From Micromonospora craniellae (GTDB lineage Bacteria > Actinomycetota > Actinomycetes > Mycobacteriales > Micromonosporaceae): DNA of 64,000 nt. Positions 52,999-61,631 of this stretch are shown piece after piece. Each line of letters opens with the position of its first letter. The first letter of the stretch is position 1. Below the pieces are notes generated by a model. It had not been told where the DNA came from, searched no databases, and worked only from the letters and a program-made list of their open reading frames with translations. The position numbers and the translations under genes were made by a program. Location of the stretch: assembly GCF_014764405.1 (NCBI RefSeq), contig NZ_CP061725.1, positions 1,178,001 through 1,242,000 of the forward strand, written 5' to 3'.

Positions 52999-53775
52999 AT
53001 GGCGATCCCTCTTCCCCGGCCGGCCTCGGTCGTCGGTCTCACTCGTTCCGCCCTCGATCAGGCCGCGTCCTTCGCGGCGGTCCCGACCCGCGCGTTCGCG
53101 GTGCTGGACGGCGTGGAGGAGCTGCTGACCCGGATCAACGGCGTGGTGGACCGGATCGAAGGCGTGGTGGACCGGGTCGAGCAGACCCTGGACCGCACCG
53201 ACCAGATGCTCACCGACGCCGACGTGGCCGTCCGCGAGGTGGTGGTGATCAGTGCAGCGGCCACCACCGCCGTGCAGCAGGCCACCAAGCTCACCGCCAC
53301 GGCAGCCGGGGTGGTCGGCGAGGCCGAGCGGGTGTCGGCCGCCGCCGCGACAGTGGTGGCCAACGCCGACCGGGTCGCCCGCGCGGCTGCGGGCGTGGTC
53401 GACACGGCGCAGTCGGTGGCCGGACGGGCCGCCGGCACGGTGGGCTCGGCGGCCGAGGCGGCGGCCACCGCGGCCGAGTTGCTGGCCGCGTACGAGCCGG
53501 CGCTGCGCCGGGCCGCCCCGATGGCCAACCACTTCATCGAGCAGCTCAGCGAAGAGGAGGTGACCGCCGCCGTCCGCCTCGTCGACGAGCTGCCGAGGCT
53601 CCGGGAACACCTCACCTCGGACATCCTGCCGATCCTGGCCACCCTCGACCGGGTCGGCCCGGACCTGCACGACCTGCTCGACGTCACCCGGGACCTCAAG
53701 CTCGCCGTGGCCGGCATCCCCGGCCTGGGCATGCTGCGTCGGCGGGGCGAGAAGCTCAGCGACGACGCCGGCTGA
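52999..53775 (+). CDS. Hypothetical long-helical protein
   Basis: 258 aa, almost entirely Ala/Val/Glu/Arg-rich helix from residue 30 to 165, with near-heptad units such as INGVVDRIEGVVDRVEQTLDRTD and repeated AAxVVxxAxRV stretches. A compact C-terminal part follows (LSEEEVTAAVRLVDELPRL, then TRDLKLAVAGIPGLGMLRRRGE). No signal peptide or obvious transmembrane helix. It looks like an amphipathic, possibly membrane-skirting or filament-forming protein. Follows the DUF6232 pair with a 45 bp gap. Confidence 0.75.
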   Translation: MAIPLPRPASVVGLTRSALDQAASFAAVPTRAFAVLDGVEELLTRINGVVDRIEGVVDRVEQTLDRTDQMLTDADVAVREVVVISAAATTAVQQATKLTATAAGVVGEAERVSAAAATVVANADRVARAAAGVVDTAQSVAGRAAGTVGSAAEAAATAAELLAAYEPALRRAAPMANHFIEQLSEEEVTAAVRLVDELPRLREHLTSDILPILATLDRVGPDLHDLLDVTRDLKLAVAGIPGLGMLRRRGEKLSDDAG

Positions 53776-53820
53776 CACGCGACGTCCCGGCCGGTCCCAC
53801 CGTCCGGCCGCCGCTTCCGC

Positions 53821-53841
53821 CGCGCACCGGCCCGGTGCGCG
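53821..53841. terminator. Palindromic hairpin between converging genes
   Basis: CGCGCACCGG-C-CCGGTGCGCG, a near-perfect 21-bp palindrome between the helical-protein gene and the rhodanese fragment. Confidence 0.5.
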
Positions 53842-53853
53842 GCCGGGCCGTGG

Positions 53854-54120
53854 TCAGCAGTACGTCACCACCCGGGCCGTCGGCGGCACCGTCACCGCCG
53901 CCTCCTCGGCGATCCGGGCGGTGGGCAGGTGCACGGCGCCGGGCAGGCGGCCCTGCTCCCAGGCGGCGTCGCCCCGGGAGTCGACCACCACCAGATCGGG
54001 CACCCCGGCGGTCAGGTCGGCGTGCACGTCGGACACGTCGGTCTCGAACCGGAGCCGGTCGAGGAACTGGGTGACGGCGGCGTCCGGCGTGGCGGCCGGT
54101 ACCGCGAAGACACGACTCAT
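53854..54120 (-). pseudogene. Rhodanese-like domain truncated at the catalytic cysteine
   Basis: 88 residues: the first half of a rhodanese domain (DLVVVDSRGDAAWEQGRLPGAVHLP) ending VVTYC followed at once by TGA. In intact homologues the catalytic Cys opens a CxxxGC-type loop and about 40 more residues follow; here they are absent, and the DNA after the stop does not read as rhodanese in that frame. The protein cannot form the active-site loop. It is divergent from a likewise damaged regulator, which supports decay of the whole locus. Confidence 0.7.
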
Positions 54121-54158
54121 GGCACCGATCCTCGACCAGCGCGACGGTACGGACGACC

Positions 54159-54788
54159 GGCATCGTCACCGAGGTCTTCGGGCTGCCCCGGCCCGAGCTC
54201 GGCGTGCCCTGGTACGAGCTGCGGCTCTGCGCGGAACGGCCCGGCCCGGTGCCGGTGATCGGCGGCGCCAGCCTGCACAGCCCGTACGGCCTGGACGCGC
54301 TGGCCGCCGCCGGGACGCTGATCGTGCCCGGGGTGCCCGACGTGCTGTACCTGGACGACGGGGACGTCTGCACCAGCGCGGGCAGCGCCGCCGGTCTGGA
54401 CCTGTGCGTGCACCTGGTCCGGCGGGACCACGGGGTGGCGATCGCCAACGCGGTGGCCCGGCGGCTGGTGATCGCGCCGCACCGGGACGGCGGTCAGGCG
54501 CAGTTCATCGAGACCCCGGTGACGGCCGGCCCGGACGACGACCGGATCGCCGGCAGCCTCGCCTGGGCGTTGGCGCACCTGACCGAACCGTTGACGGTGG
54601 CGCGGCTGGCCCGGCAGGCACACATGTCGCCGCGTACCTACCTGCGACACTTCGCCCGGGCCATGCGGACCTCGCCGTCGGCGTACCGCCGGGCCTTCCG
54701 CGCCGACGGCGACACCGCACCGACGCGCGCGACCGGGCCCGGCGACGGGCACCTGGCCGGCCGCGGCGGTCAGGGTGCCGGGACGTAG
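54159..54788 (+). pseudogene. GlxA-type AraC regulator with internal deletions
   Basis: Recognisable pieces of a GlxA-family regulator (normally about 320 aa; about 210 codons remain). The N-terminus before GIVTEVFGLPRPELGVPWYELRLC is lost. The DJ-1-like domain jumps from TLIVPGVPD straight to VLYLDDGDVCTSAGSAAGLDLC, skipping the nucleophile-elbow region. The AraC domain joins its first helix-turn-helix (LTVARLARQAHMSPRTYLRHF) directly to the tail of the second (ARAMRTSPSAYRRAFR). No start codon with a ribosome site is seen. The deletion joints are inferred from general knowledge of the family. Confidence 0.6.
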
Positions 54789-55669
54789 AGCTGGTCGATC
54801 TCGACCCGATGCGGCAGCGACACGCTCGCGCCGAGCCGGCGGACGCAGGCCGCGCCGGCCGCCGCCGCCCAGCGGACCGCGTCGACCAGGTCCCGGCCCT
54901 CGCCCCAGCCCACCGCGAGCGCCGCGGTGAACGCGTCACCGGCGGCCGTCGAGTCCACCGTGTCCACCCGGACTGCGGGTACGTGCACGGCGGTGCCGTC
55001 CCGGTCGCCGTACCAGGCGCCCTGCCCGCCGAGGGTGAGCACCGCCCGGGGCACCAGGTCGAGCAACGCCTGCGGATCGTCCCGACCTCGCCCGGTGTAC
55101 GTCTGCGCCTCGTTCTCGTTGACCACCAGCAGGTCCACGGCGGCCAGCAGCTCCGGCGGCAACGGGACGGCCGGCGCCGCGTTGAGCACCACCCGGGTAC
55201 CGGCGGCGCGGGCGGTCACCGCCGCCTCGGTCACCGTCTCGACCGGGATCTCCAACTGCGCGACCAGCACGTCCGCGTCGCGTACGGCGGCCAGCTCGGC
55301 CTCGGTGAGCGCGGTCATCGAGCCGTTCGCTCCCGGCGTCACCAGGATCGCGTTCTCGCCCTCGGCGTTGACCATGACCAGGGCCACCCCGGAGGCGCCG
55401 TAGCTGGTGCGGAGCTGACTGGCGTCGACCCCGGCGGCGGTGATCCGGGCCCGGAGGGTAACCCCGAACGAGTCGGAGCCGATCGCCCCGAGAAAGGCGC
55501 AGGCGGCACCCGCGCGGGCCGCGGCGATGGCCTGGTTCGCCCCTTTGCCGCCGGGCACCGTGACGGAGTCGGTGCCGAGCGTGGTCTCCCCCGGCCGGGG
55601 CAGGGCCGGGGCGGTGGCGACCAGGTCCATGTTCGCGCTGCCCACCACGACGACCCGGGTCTGGCGCAC
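54770..55669 (-). CDS. rbsK: Ribokinase
   Basis: 299 aa PfkB-family kinase phosphorylating ribose at C5. Signature VPGGKGANQAIAAARAGA (about residues 38-55) and the catalytic anion-hole motif DSTAAGDAFTAALA (about 240-253; DTTGAGDTF in the classical form). Uridine- or deoxyribose-type substrates cannot be excluded. GTG at 55669 follows AGGAGG at 5-6 nt. No ribose transporter or repressor is adjacent; its 3' end overlaps the GlxA remnant by 19 bp. Confidence 0.9.
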   Translation of the reverse strand: MRQTRVVVVGSANMDLVATAPALPRPGETTLGTDSVTVPGGKGANQAIAAARAGAACAFLGAIGSDSFGVTLRARITAAGVDASQLRTSYGASGVALVMVNAEGENAILVTPGANGSMTALTEAELAAVRDADVLVAQLEIPVETVTEAAVTARAAGTRVVLNAAPAVPLPPELLAAVDLLVVNENEAQTYTGRGRDDPQALLDLVPRAVLTLGGQGAWYGDRDGTAVHVPAVRVDTVDSTAAGDAFTAALAVGWGEGRDLVDAVRWAAAAGAACVRRLGASVSLPHRVEIDQLYVPAP

Positions 55670-55700
55670 GGAAGCCTCCTGCGGCTGGCTCGTGTGTGTG

Positions 55701-55748
55701 AGGAGGGGTCCCCTGCTATACCGCAGGCGTTAGCAGGGGACCCTTCCT
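55701..55748. repeat. Dispersed palindromic hairpin repeat, copy 2
   Basis: Eighteen-bp stem (55701-55718 with 55731-55748, one G-T wobble) with a 12-nt loop, taccgcaggcgt. The loop equals the reverse complement of the copy-1 loop (tacgcgaggcgt) at 10 of 12 positions, so this is the same element inverted. It lies between the ABC ATPase gene (ending 55750) and rbsK, both on the minus strand, and can terminate the former. Confidence 0.85.
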
Positions 55749-55749
55749 T

Positions 55750-56604
55750 TCACGCGGCGCGGGCGGTGTAGCGCTCGCCGTGGCGTTCGACCAGCAGCGG
55801 CAGGCCGAAGGTCTTGGTCAGGTTGTCGGCCGTGAGGGTGTCGCCCAGCAGCCCCTGGGCCATCACGGCGCCGTCGCGCAGCAGCAGCGCATGGGTGAAG
55901 CCGGGCGGGATCTCCTCCACGTGGTGCGTGACGAGCACCAGCGCCGGAGCGTCCGGGTCCTGGGCCAGCTCGGCGAGGCGGGCCACCAGGTCCTCGCGGC
56001 CACCGAGGTCGAGCCCGGCCGCCGGTTCGTCCAGCAGCAACAGCTCCGGGTCGGTCATCAGCGCCCGGGCGATCTGCACCCGCTTTCGCTCCCCCTCGGA
56101 CAGCGTGCCGTACGTCCGCTCGGTCAGCGCGCCGACACCGAGCTGGTCGAGCAGCGCCCGGGCGCGGGACTCGTCGGCCGGGTCGTAGCTCTCCCGCCAG
56201 CGGCCCACCACCGACCATGCGGCGGTCATCACCACGTCGACGGCCCGCTCGTCGGTGGGCAGGCGCTCGGCGAGCGCGGCGGTGGCGAGCCCGATGCGGG
56301 TACGCAGCTCGGTCACGTCGGTCCGGCCGATCCGCTCGCCCAGCACGTGTGCGGTGCCGGTGGTCGGGTGCAGCCGCCCGGCGGCGAGGTTGAGCAACGT
56401 GGTCTTGCCGGCGCCGTTGGGGCCCAGTACCACCCAGCGTTCGTCCAGCTCGACCCGCCAGTCCACATCGTGCAGCAGGGCGGTGCCGGACCGGCGTACG
56501 GCGACGCCGTCGAGGCTGACCACCAGATCCGCGTCCACGGGTGAGGGGGCGAGGGCGGCGCCACCGGCGCCAGGGATCAGGTCACCAGTCACCCGCCCAT
56601 CCAA
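55750..56604 (-). CDS. ABC transporter ATP-binding protein (stand-alone)
   Basis: 284 aa single nucleotide-binding domain. Walker A GPNGAGKTTLLN (about residue 59), signature LSEGERKRVQIARAL, Walker B LLLLDEPAAGLD and switch His in VLVTHHVEEIP. The sequence style resembles ModF/FecE-like ATPases. No permease is in the same operon; it is divergent from the ABC pair at 56690-58704. ATG at 56604; a GTG five codons in is possible. Ends two bases after the hairpin repeat. Confidence 0.9.
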   Translation of the reverse strand: MDGRVTGDLIPGAGGAALAPSPVDADLVVSLDGVAVRRSGTALLHDVDWRVELDERWVVLGPNGAGKTTLLNLAAGRLHPTTGTAHVLGERIGRTDVTELRTRIGLATAALAERLPTDERAVDVVMTAAWSVVGRWRESYDPADESRARALLDQLGVGALTERTYGTLSEGERKRVQIARALMTDPELLLLDEPAAGLDLGGREDLVARLAELAQDPDAPALVLVTHHVEEIPPGFTHALLLRDGAVMAQGLLGDTLTADNLTKTFGLPLLVERHGERYTARAA

Positions 56605-56689
56605 CCACGCACCGGTGAGCTGCCCCCACGGGTGTATGCGCCCGCCGTCGGGTGAGGCGCCGTGTCATTCCTCACCCGAAGGGCGGCTC

Positions 56690-57697
56690 ATGACGAGTGC
56701 GGTCATCGAGATCGAGGGTCTGCGGAAGACCTTCCGTAGCCTGCGCCGGGGCAGCCGCGTCGCGGTCGACGGCTTCGACCTGCTCGTCGAGGCCGGTCAG
56801 GTGCACGGGTTCCTCGGTCCGAACGGGTCGGGCAAGACGACCACGTTGCGGGCGCTGCTCGGGCTGGTTCGCGCCGACCAGGGCCGGATGCGGGTGCTCG
56901 GCGCCTCCGCGCCGGAGCAGTTGCCCCAGGTGGCGGGCCGGGTGGGCGCGATCGTGGAGAGTCCGCAGTTCTTCGGCAACTTCACCGCGTACCGCACGCT
57001 GCGGCTGCTCGCGCTGGCCGGAGGCGTACCGGTCACCCGGGTGGACGACGTGCTGGAGCAGGTCGGCCTGCTCGACCGGGCGCACGAGCGGGTCAAGGGT
57101 TACTCGCTGGGCATGAAGCAGCGGTTGGCGGTGGCCTCGGCGCTGCTCAAGCGACCGGAGCTGCTGATCCTCGACGAGCCGGCGAACGGGCTGGACCCGG
57201 CGGGCATCCGGGAGATGCGCGACCTGATGCGGGCGCTGGCCGAGCGCGGGGTGACCGTGCTGGTGTCCAGCCACATCCTGGCCGAGATCCAGGTGATCTG
57301 CGACCACGTCACGATCATCTCGCGGGGGCGGCGGGCGGCCACCGGGCGGGTGGCGGAGGTGCTCGCGGGCCACGACCGGCACGAGTGCCTGGTCCGCGCC
57401 GACGACCTGGCCCGGGCCGAGGAGCTGCTGGTGGCCGCCGGGCTGGCCGTCACCGGGCATCCCGACCATCTGGTGGTGGGCGGGGCGCCGGATCCGGCGT
57501 TGGTCAACCGGACCCTGGGCGAGCAGGGCCTCTGGGTACGCGAGCTGACTCCACTGCGCCCGGATCTGGAGAGCGTCTTCCTGGATCTGACCGGCACACC
57601 GGAGCCACCGGGAGTGCCCCGGCAGGTGGGCGGCACGGCGGACGACGCGACCGTCGGCCGCGAGATCGACCTCGGCACCCGGGAGGTGGGCGCGTGA
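56690..57697 (+). CDS. ABC transporter ATP-binding protein (export/drug type)
   Basis: 335 aa. Walker A GPNGSGKTTTLRALLG (about residue 45), Q-loop, signature YSLGMKQRLAVASALL, Walker B LLILDEPANGLDP, switch His in SSHILAEI, and a C-terminal accessory domain of about 110 residues ending in the DrrA/CcmA-like ESVFLDLTG. ATG at 56690 follows GAAGGG. Its stop overlaps the permease start (GTGA), making a two-gene exporter. Confidence 0.93.
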   Translation: MTSAVIEIEGLRKTFRSLRRGSRVAVDGFDLLVEAGQVHGFLGPNGSGKTTTLRALLGLVRADQGRMRVLGASAPEQLPQVAGRVGAIVESPQFFGNFTAYRTLRLLALAGGVPVTRVDDVLEQVGLLDRAHERVKGYSLGMKQRLAVASALLKRPELLILDEPANGLDPAGIREMRDLMRALAERGVTVLVSSHILAEIQVICDHVTIISRGRRAATGRVAEVLAGHDRHECLVRADDLARAEELLVAAGLAVTGHPDHLVVGGAPDPALVNRTLGEQGLWVRELTPLRPDLESVFLDLTGTPEPPGVPRQVGGTADDATVGREIDLGTREVGA

Positions 57698-58704
57698 ACC
57701 TGTTCCGTGCCGAGGCGGAGCGGCTGGCGGCCCGCCGTTTCGTGCAGCTCATGGTGGCGTTGCTGGCGCTGGCCTTCGTGGTCACCGCAGGAACCACGAT
57801 CGCCGGTTCGCACCAACCCAGCCCGGCCGAGTTGGCCGCGGCCCAGAAACAGGCCGCCGACGACCGGCGCAGCCTGGAGCTGGAGCACGACTGGTGCCTG
57901 GCCCGGCAGCGGGGCGAGCACCCCCGGGACAACGACGACTACCTGCCGTCCGACTGCAGCGAGGTCGATCCGGCCCTGCGGGACCGGTTGCCGGTGGCCG
58001 CCGACTACCTCAGCGGCGTGTTCACCTTCACCCGGCAGGCCGAGCCGCTGCTGTACTTCCTGGTGGCGTTCCTGGTGCTGTTCGGATTCCTGGTCGGGGC
58101 CTCGGCGATCGGCGCGGATCTGAACTCCGGCGGGGTGGTGAACCTGCTGCTGTGGCGACCGCGCCGGATGACGGTGCTGGGCACCAAGCTCGGCACGCTT
58201 CTCGGGGCGGTGCTGGCCCTGTCCCTGCTCGCCTCGGCGGCTTACCTGGTCACCTTCTGGGTGATCGCCCAGCTGGCCGGACATCCGGGCCCGACGAACC
58301 CGGCGTTCTGGGGCGAGTTGGGCGCGATCTGGGGTCGTGGCCTGGTGCTGGTGCTGCTGGCCACGGCGATCGGCTTCGCCGTCGCCACGATGGGCCGGCA
58401 CACCTCGGCTGCCCTCGGCGCGGTGGCCGCGTACCTGGTGGTGTGGGAACTGGGCGGCCGGATCGTGCTGGAGATCGTGGAGGTGGCCCGGCCGGACCAG
58501 CTCATGCTGACCAGCTACATCTGGGCGTGGCTCACCGGGAAGGTCGAGCTCTGGGACGACAGCGCCTGCACCGACCTGCTCTCCAGCTACTGCGACGGCC
58601 TCTACGTCCTGACCTGGCGACCGGCCCTGGCCGTGCTGCTGTCGCTCACCGCCGGGCTCACCGTGGCGGCCTTCGCGCTGTTCCGGCGCCGCGACCTGAC
58701 CTGA
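57694..58704 (+). CDS. ABC transporter permease (ABC-2 type)
   Basis: 336 aa with six predicted membrane helices: one at about 17-37, a large extracytoplasmic loop with two Cys (CLARQRGEHPRDNDDYLPSDC), then helices at about 115-140, 165-190, 215-240, 245-265 and the last before RRRDLT. The layout matches ABC-2 permeases working with the preceding ATPase. Substrate unknown. GTG at 57694 after GGGAGG. Confidence 0.88.
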   Translation: MNLFRAEAERLAARRFVQLMVALLALAFVVTAGTTIAGSHQPSPAELAAAQKQAADDRRSLELEHDWCLARQRGEHPRDNDDYLPSDCSEVDPALRDRLPVAADYLSGVFTFTRQAEPLLYFLVAFLVLFGFLVGASAIGADLNSGGVVNLLLWRPRRMTVLGTKLGTLLGAVLALSLLASAAYLVTFWVIAQLAGHPGPTNPAFWGELGAIWGRGLVLVLLATAIGFAVATMGRHTSAALGAVAAYLVVWELGGRIVLEIVEVARPDQLMLTSYIWAWLTGKVELWDDSACTDLLSSYCDGLYVLTWRPALAVLLSLTAGLTVAAFALFRRRDLT

Positions 58705-58746
58705 GCACCGGACCGGAGGTGGCACATGGACGGCGGGACCGCGGGC

Positions 58747-59922
58747 TCAGCCGACCGTGGAGCCGAAGACCTCGTCCCGGACGGCGTCCAGCGCGGTACG
58801 CAACGCCCCGTGCAGGATCGGCTCCTCGGTCAGCCCGGTGGGCACCACCCGAGGGCGTACCAGCGTGATGGCGGCCACCTCGTGCTGCACCCGCTCGGCC
58901 AGCGCCGCCCCGCCGGCCTGACCCACCTCGCCGGCGAGCACCACCAGCGGCGGGTCCAGCACCACGCAGGTGCTCGCCACGCCCAGGGCCAGCCGGCGGG
59001 CCACCTCGTCGAGCATCGGCCCTCCGGCGGTGCCGTCGGCGATCGCGGCGCGTACCGCGTCGGCCGCACCGGTGTCCGGATAGCCGTGCTCGCGGGCCAG
59101 CGCGCGAATCGCGTCGGCACCGGCCACCTGCTGGAACGCCGGTTTGGCCCGCCGGGAGACGTCGCGCGGGATGGGCGCGCCGGGCACCGGCAGATAGCCG
59201 ATCTCCCCGGCCGCGCCGCTGCTGCCGTGGTGCAGCCGACCGCCCAGCATGATCGCCAGACCGACGCCGGCACCGACCCAGACCAGCACGAAGTCCGACA
59301 GGCCCTGGGCCGCGCCGGACTGCGCCTCGGCGACCGCGGCCAGGTTCACGTCGTTCTCGAAGACGACCGGAGTGTCCAGGTCATCGCGGAGCGCGGCGAG
59401 CAGACCCCGGTGCCAGCGGGGCAGGTTGAACGCGAAGGTGATGTCGCCGGTGCCCGGGTCGACCAGGCCGGGGGTGCCGAGCACGATCCGCCGTACGCTC
59501 GACAGCTGCGCACCGGCGCTGCCCGCCACCTGCACCACCGCGTTGTGCACCACGCCGACCGGGTCGTCGGTGTCCCGGGTGGACTGCTCGACCCGGCCGA
59601 TCACCGCGCCGGTGATGTCGGCGCAGGCGGCCACCACCCGCTCGGGGCCGACGTCGACGCCGACCACGTGCGCGCTGCCCGGTCGCACCGCATAGAGCTG
59701 GGCGTTCGGCCCCCGCCCGCCGGCCTGCTCACCCACTCGGGCGACCAGGCCACGCTCCTCCAACCGCTCCACCAGTTGGGAGGCGGTGACCTTGGACAGG
59801 CCGGTCAGCTCGCCGATCCGAGCCCGGGTCAGCGGCCCCTGTTCCAGCAGCAGTTCCAGCGCCGCGCGGTCGTTGAGGGCGCGCAACAGACGTGGGGTGC
59901 CGGGCAGCCGGGTCGCACTCAT
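58747..59922 (-). CDS. ROK-family transcriptional regulator
   Basis: 391 aa. N-terminal winged helix (LTRARIGELTGLSKVTASQLVERLEERGLV, about residues 31-60) and a sugar-kinase-like ROK domain with GVDVGPERV, the ROK signature VWVGAGVGLAIMLGGRLHHGSSGAAGEIGYLPV, and sugar-binding Asn-Asp in FENDVNLAA. The zinc-binding Cys cluster of canonical ROK proteins (CxCGxxGC) is missing. It is divergent from the GH3 hexosaminidase, and a palindromic site overlaps its own promoter (59939-59955), so autoregulation and control of the neighbour are likely. Confidence 0.88.
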   Translation of the reverse strand: MSATRLPGTPRLLRALNDRAALELLLEQGPLTRARIGELTGLSKVTASQLVERLEERGLVARVGEQAGGRGPNAQLYAVRPGSAHVVGVDVGPERVVAACADITGAVIGRVEQSTRDTDDPVGVVHNAVVQVAGSAGAQLSSVRRIVLGTPGLVDPGTGDITFAFNLPRWHRGLLAALRDDLDTPVVFENDVNLAAVAEAQSGAAQGLSDFVLVWVGAGVGLAIMLGGRLHHGSSGAAGEIGYLPVPGAPIPRDVSRRAKPAFQQVAGADAIRALAREHGYPDTGAADAVRAAIADGTAGGPMLDEVARRLALGVASTCVVLDPPLVVLAGEVGQAGGAALAERVQHEVAAITLVRPRVVPTGLTEEPILHGALRTALDAVRDEVFGSTVG

Positions 59923-59938
59923 GCCATGTCCTCATGTA

Positions 59939-59955
59939 TTAGTAAACTTTGCTAA
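59939..59955. promoter_or_regulatory. ROK operator candidate
   Basis: TTAGTAAA-C-TTTGCTAA, an inverted repeat with one mismatched pair in 8, 17 bp upstream of the ROK start. It is strikingly AT-rich in this genome and lies in the 162 bp shared with the GH3 gene. Confidence 0.65.
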
Positions 59956-60084
59956 CTATCTTGCTTTGGTGACAGTAAACCGACCATGGAACGGGTAGCC
60001 GTAGCGTATCGGCCGGGTGGAAGCAGGGCTCTCGGCCGACCCGGTACGAGATCCGCACCGGCCGGCACCGAGAGGAGACACCCC

Positions 60085-61554
60085 GTGGGGCTCGATCCAG
60101 GACTCCGCCGGCTCGCGCTGGGCACCCTGCTGGCCGCGTACCCGGGGCCGGTCCCGCCCGACTGGGCGGTCGAACTGGTCGCCGACGGGCTGGCCGGACA
60201 CACCCTGTTCGGCACCAACATCCACCGACCCGAGCAGGTGGCCGCCGCCACGGCCGCGTTGCGGGGCGGACGGTCCGACGTGCTGGTCGCCATCGACGAG
60301 GAGGGCGGCGACGTCACCCGGCTGGCGCACGCCACCGGCAGCCCGTACCCGGGCAACGCGGCGCTCGGCGCGATCGGCGACGTGGCTCTCACCCGCCGGG
60401 TCTACCACGCCATCGGCACGGAGCTGGCCGCCCTGGGCATCACCGTCAACCTGGCACCCACCGTCGACGTCAACAGCACCGACGACAACCCGGTCATCGG
60501 CACCCGCTCGTTCGGGGCCGACCCGGTCCAGGTGGCCGCCCACTCCGCGGCCGCGACCACCGGACTCCAGGCCGCCGGGGTGGCCGCCTGCGCCAAGCAC
60601 TTCCCCGGCCACGGCGCGACGATCGCCGACTCCCATCACGAGCTGCCCACCGTGGACGTGCCGCCCGAGCTCCTCCGCCAGCGCGACCTGCCCCCGTTCG
60701 CCGCGGTGATAGCGGCGGGAACGAAGGCGGTGATGACCGCACACATCCGGGTCCCCGCACTGACCGGCGACGGACCGGCCACCTTCAGCCGCGCCGTCCT
60801 GACGGACCTGCTGCGCGACCGGTACGGCTTCGACGGCGTCGTGGTCACCGACGCGTTGGAGATGCGGGGCGCCACCCTCGCCGCCGGCGGCGTCGCACCG
60901 GGCGCGGTGCGGGCCCTGGCCGCCGGAGCCGACCTGCTCTGCATCGGCGCCAAGGTCGACGCGGACCTGGTCGAGACCGTCGTCGCCGAGATCGTCGCCG
61001 CGCTGGCTGACGGCCGGCTCGACCGCGCCCGGGTGGAGCAGGCGGCCGGTCGCGTCGCGGCCCTCGCCGCCTGGACCCGGACCGACCGCCCCGACGCCAC
61101 CGCGCCCGACGGCCTGGGGTACGCCGCCGCACGCCGGGCGGTACGGGTGGAGGGAATCCTGGCCGGGCTGGAGGGACCGCTGGTGGTGCAGTTGCACGCC
61201 CATTCGACCATCGCCGAGGGACGGGTGCCGTGGGGTCTCGGCCCGCACCTCGACGGCACCGAGGAGATCCGCGTGGTGGCCACCGAAGCCGACCCGGAGG
61301 CGCTGCGCCGCCGCGCCGGCACCCGGCCGATCGTGCTGGTCGGCCGCCACCTGCACCGCCTGCCCGGCGGCCCGGAACTGGCCGCCGCGCTGGCGGCCAC
61401 GCATCCGGTGGCGGTGGTCGAGATGGGGTGGCCGGCCGCCTGGCGTCCGGCCGGCGTACGGGCCTTCGTCACCACCTTCGGTGCGAGCCACGCCAACGGC
61501 CAGGCCGCCGCCGAGGCGTTGGGCCTGACCGCGCACCCGGGATTCACACGCTGA
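60085..61554 (+). CDS. Beta-N-acetylhexosaminidase, glycoside hydrolase family 3
   Basis: 489 aa. NagZ-like GH3 barrel: FGTNIHRPEQVAA, DEEGGDVTRL, the signature KHFPGHGATIADSHHELP (about residue 172, with catalytic His) and nucleophile Asp in VVVTDALEMRG (about 255). A second alpha/beta domain follows. No signal peptide, so it may act in the cytoplasm in cell-wall recycling or chitobiose use. The GTG at 60085 is favoured by GAGGAG 8-9 nt upstream and by agreement with the family N-terminus; an ATG at 59986 would add 33 unrelated residues. Divergent from the ROK regulator. Confidence 0.9.
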   Translation: MGLDPGLRRLALGTLLAAYPGPVPPDWAVELVADGLAGHTLFGTNIHRPEQVAAATAALRGGRSDVLVAIDEEGGDVTRLAHATGSPYPGNAALGAIGDVALTRRVYHAIGTELAALGITVNLAPTVDVNSTDDNPVIGTRSFGADPVQVAAHSAAATTGLQAAGVAACAKHFPGHGATIADSHHELPTVDVPPELLRQRDLPPFAAVIAAGTKAVMTAHIRVPALTGDGPATFSRAVLTDLLRDRYGFDGVVVTDALEMRGATLAAGGVAPGAVRALAAGADLLCIGAKVDADLVETVVAEIVAALADGRLDRARVEQAAGRVAALAAWTRTDRPDATAPDGLGYAAARRAVRVEGILAGLEGPLVVQLHAHSTIAEGRVPWGLGPHLDGTEEIRVVATEADPEALRRRAGTRPIVLVGRHLHRLPGGPELAAALAATHPVAVVEMGWPAAWRPAGVRAFVTTFGASHANGQAAAEALGLTAHPGFTR

Positions 61555-61631
61555 GTCACCCCGCAGTCGACCCGCGTCGACGCGTCCTACCAGGTCAAGT
61601 CCGCTTCTCGACACCATAGACCACGCGGTGG

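Noticed and set aside
53854..53860. In-frame TGA in the rhodanese fragment read as selenocysteine or read-through
   Set aside because: The sequence after TGA does not resemble the rest of a rhodanese domain and no selenocysteine-insertion hairpin is evident; truncation is simpler.
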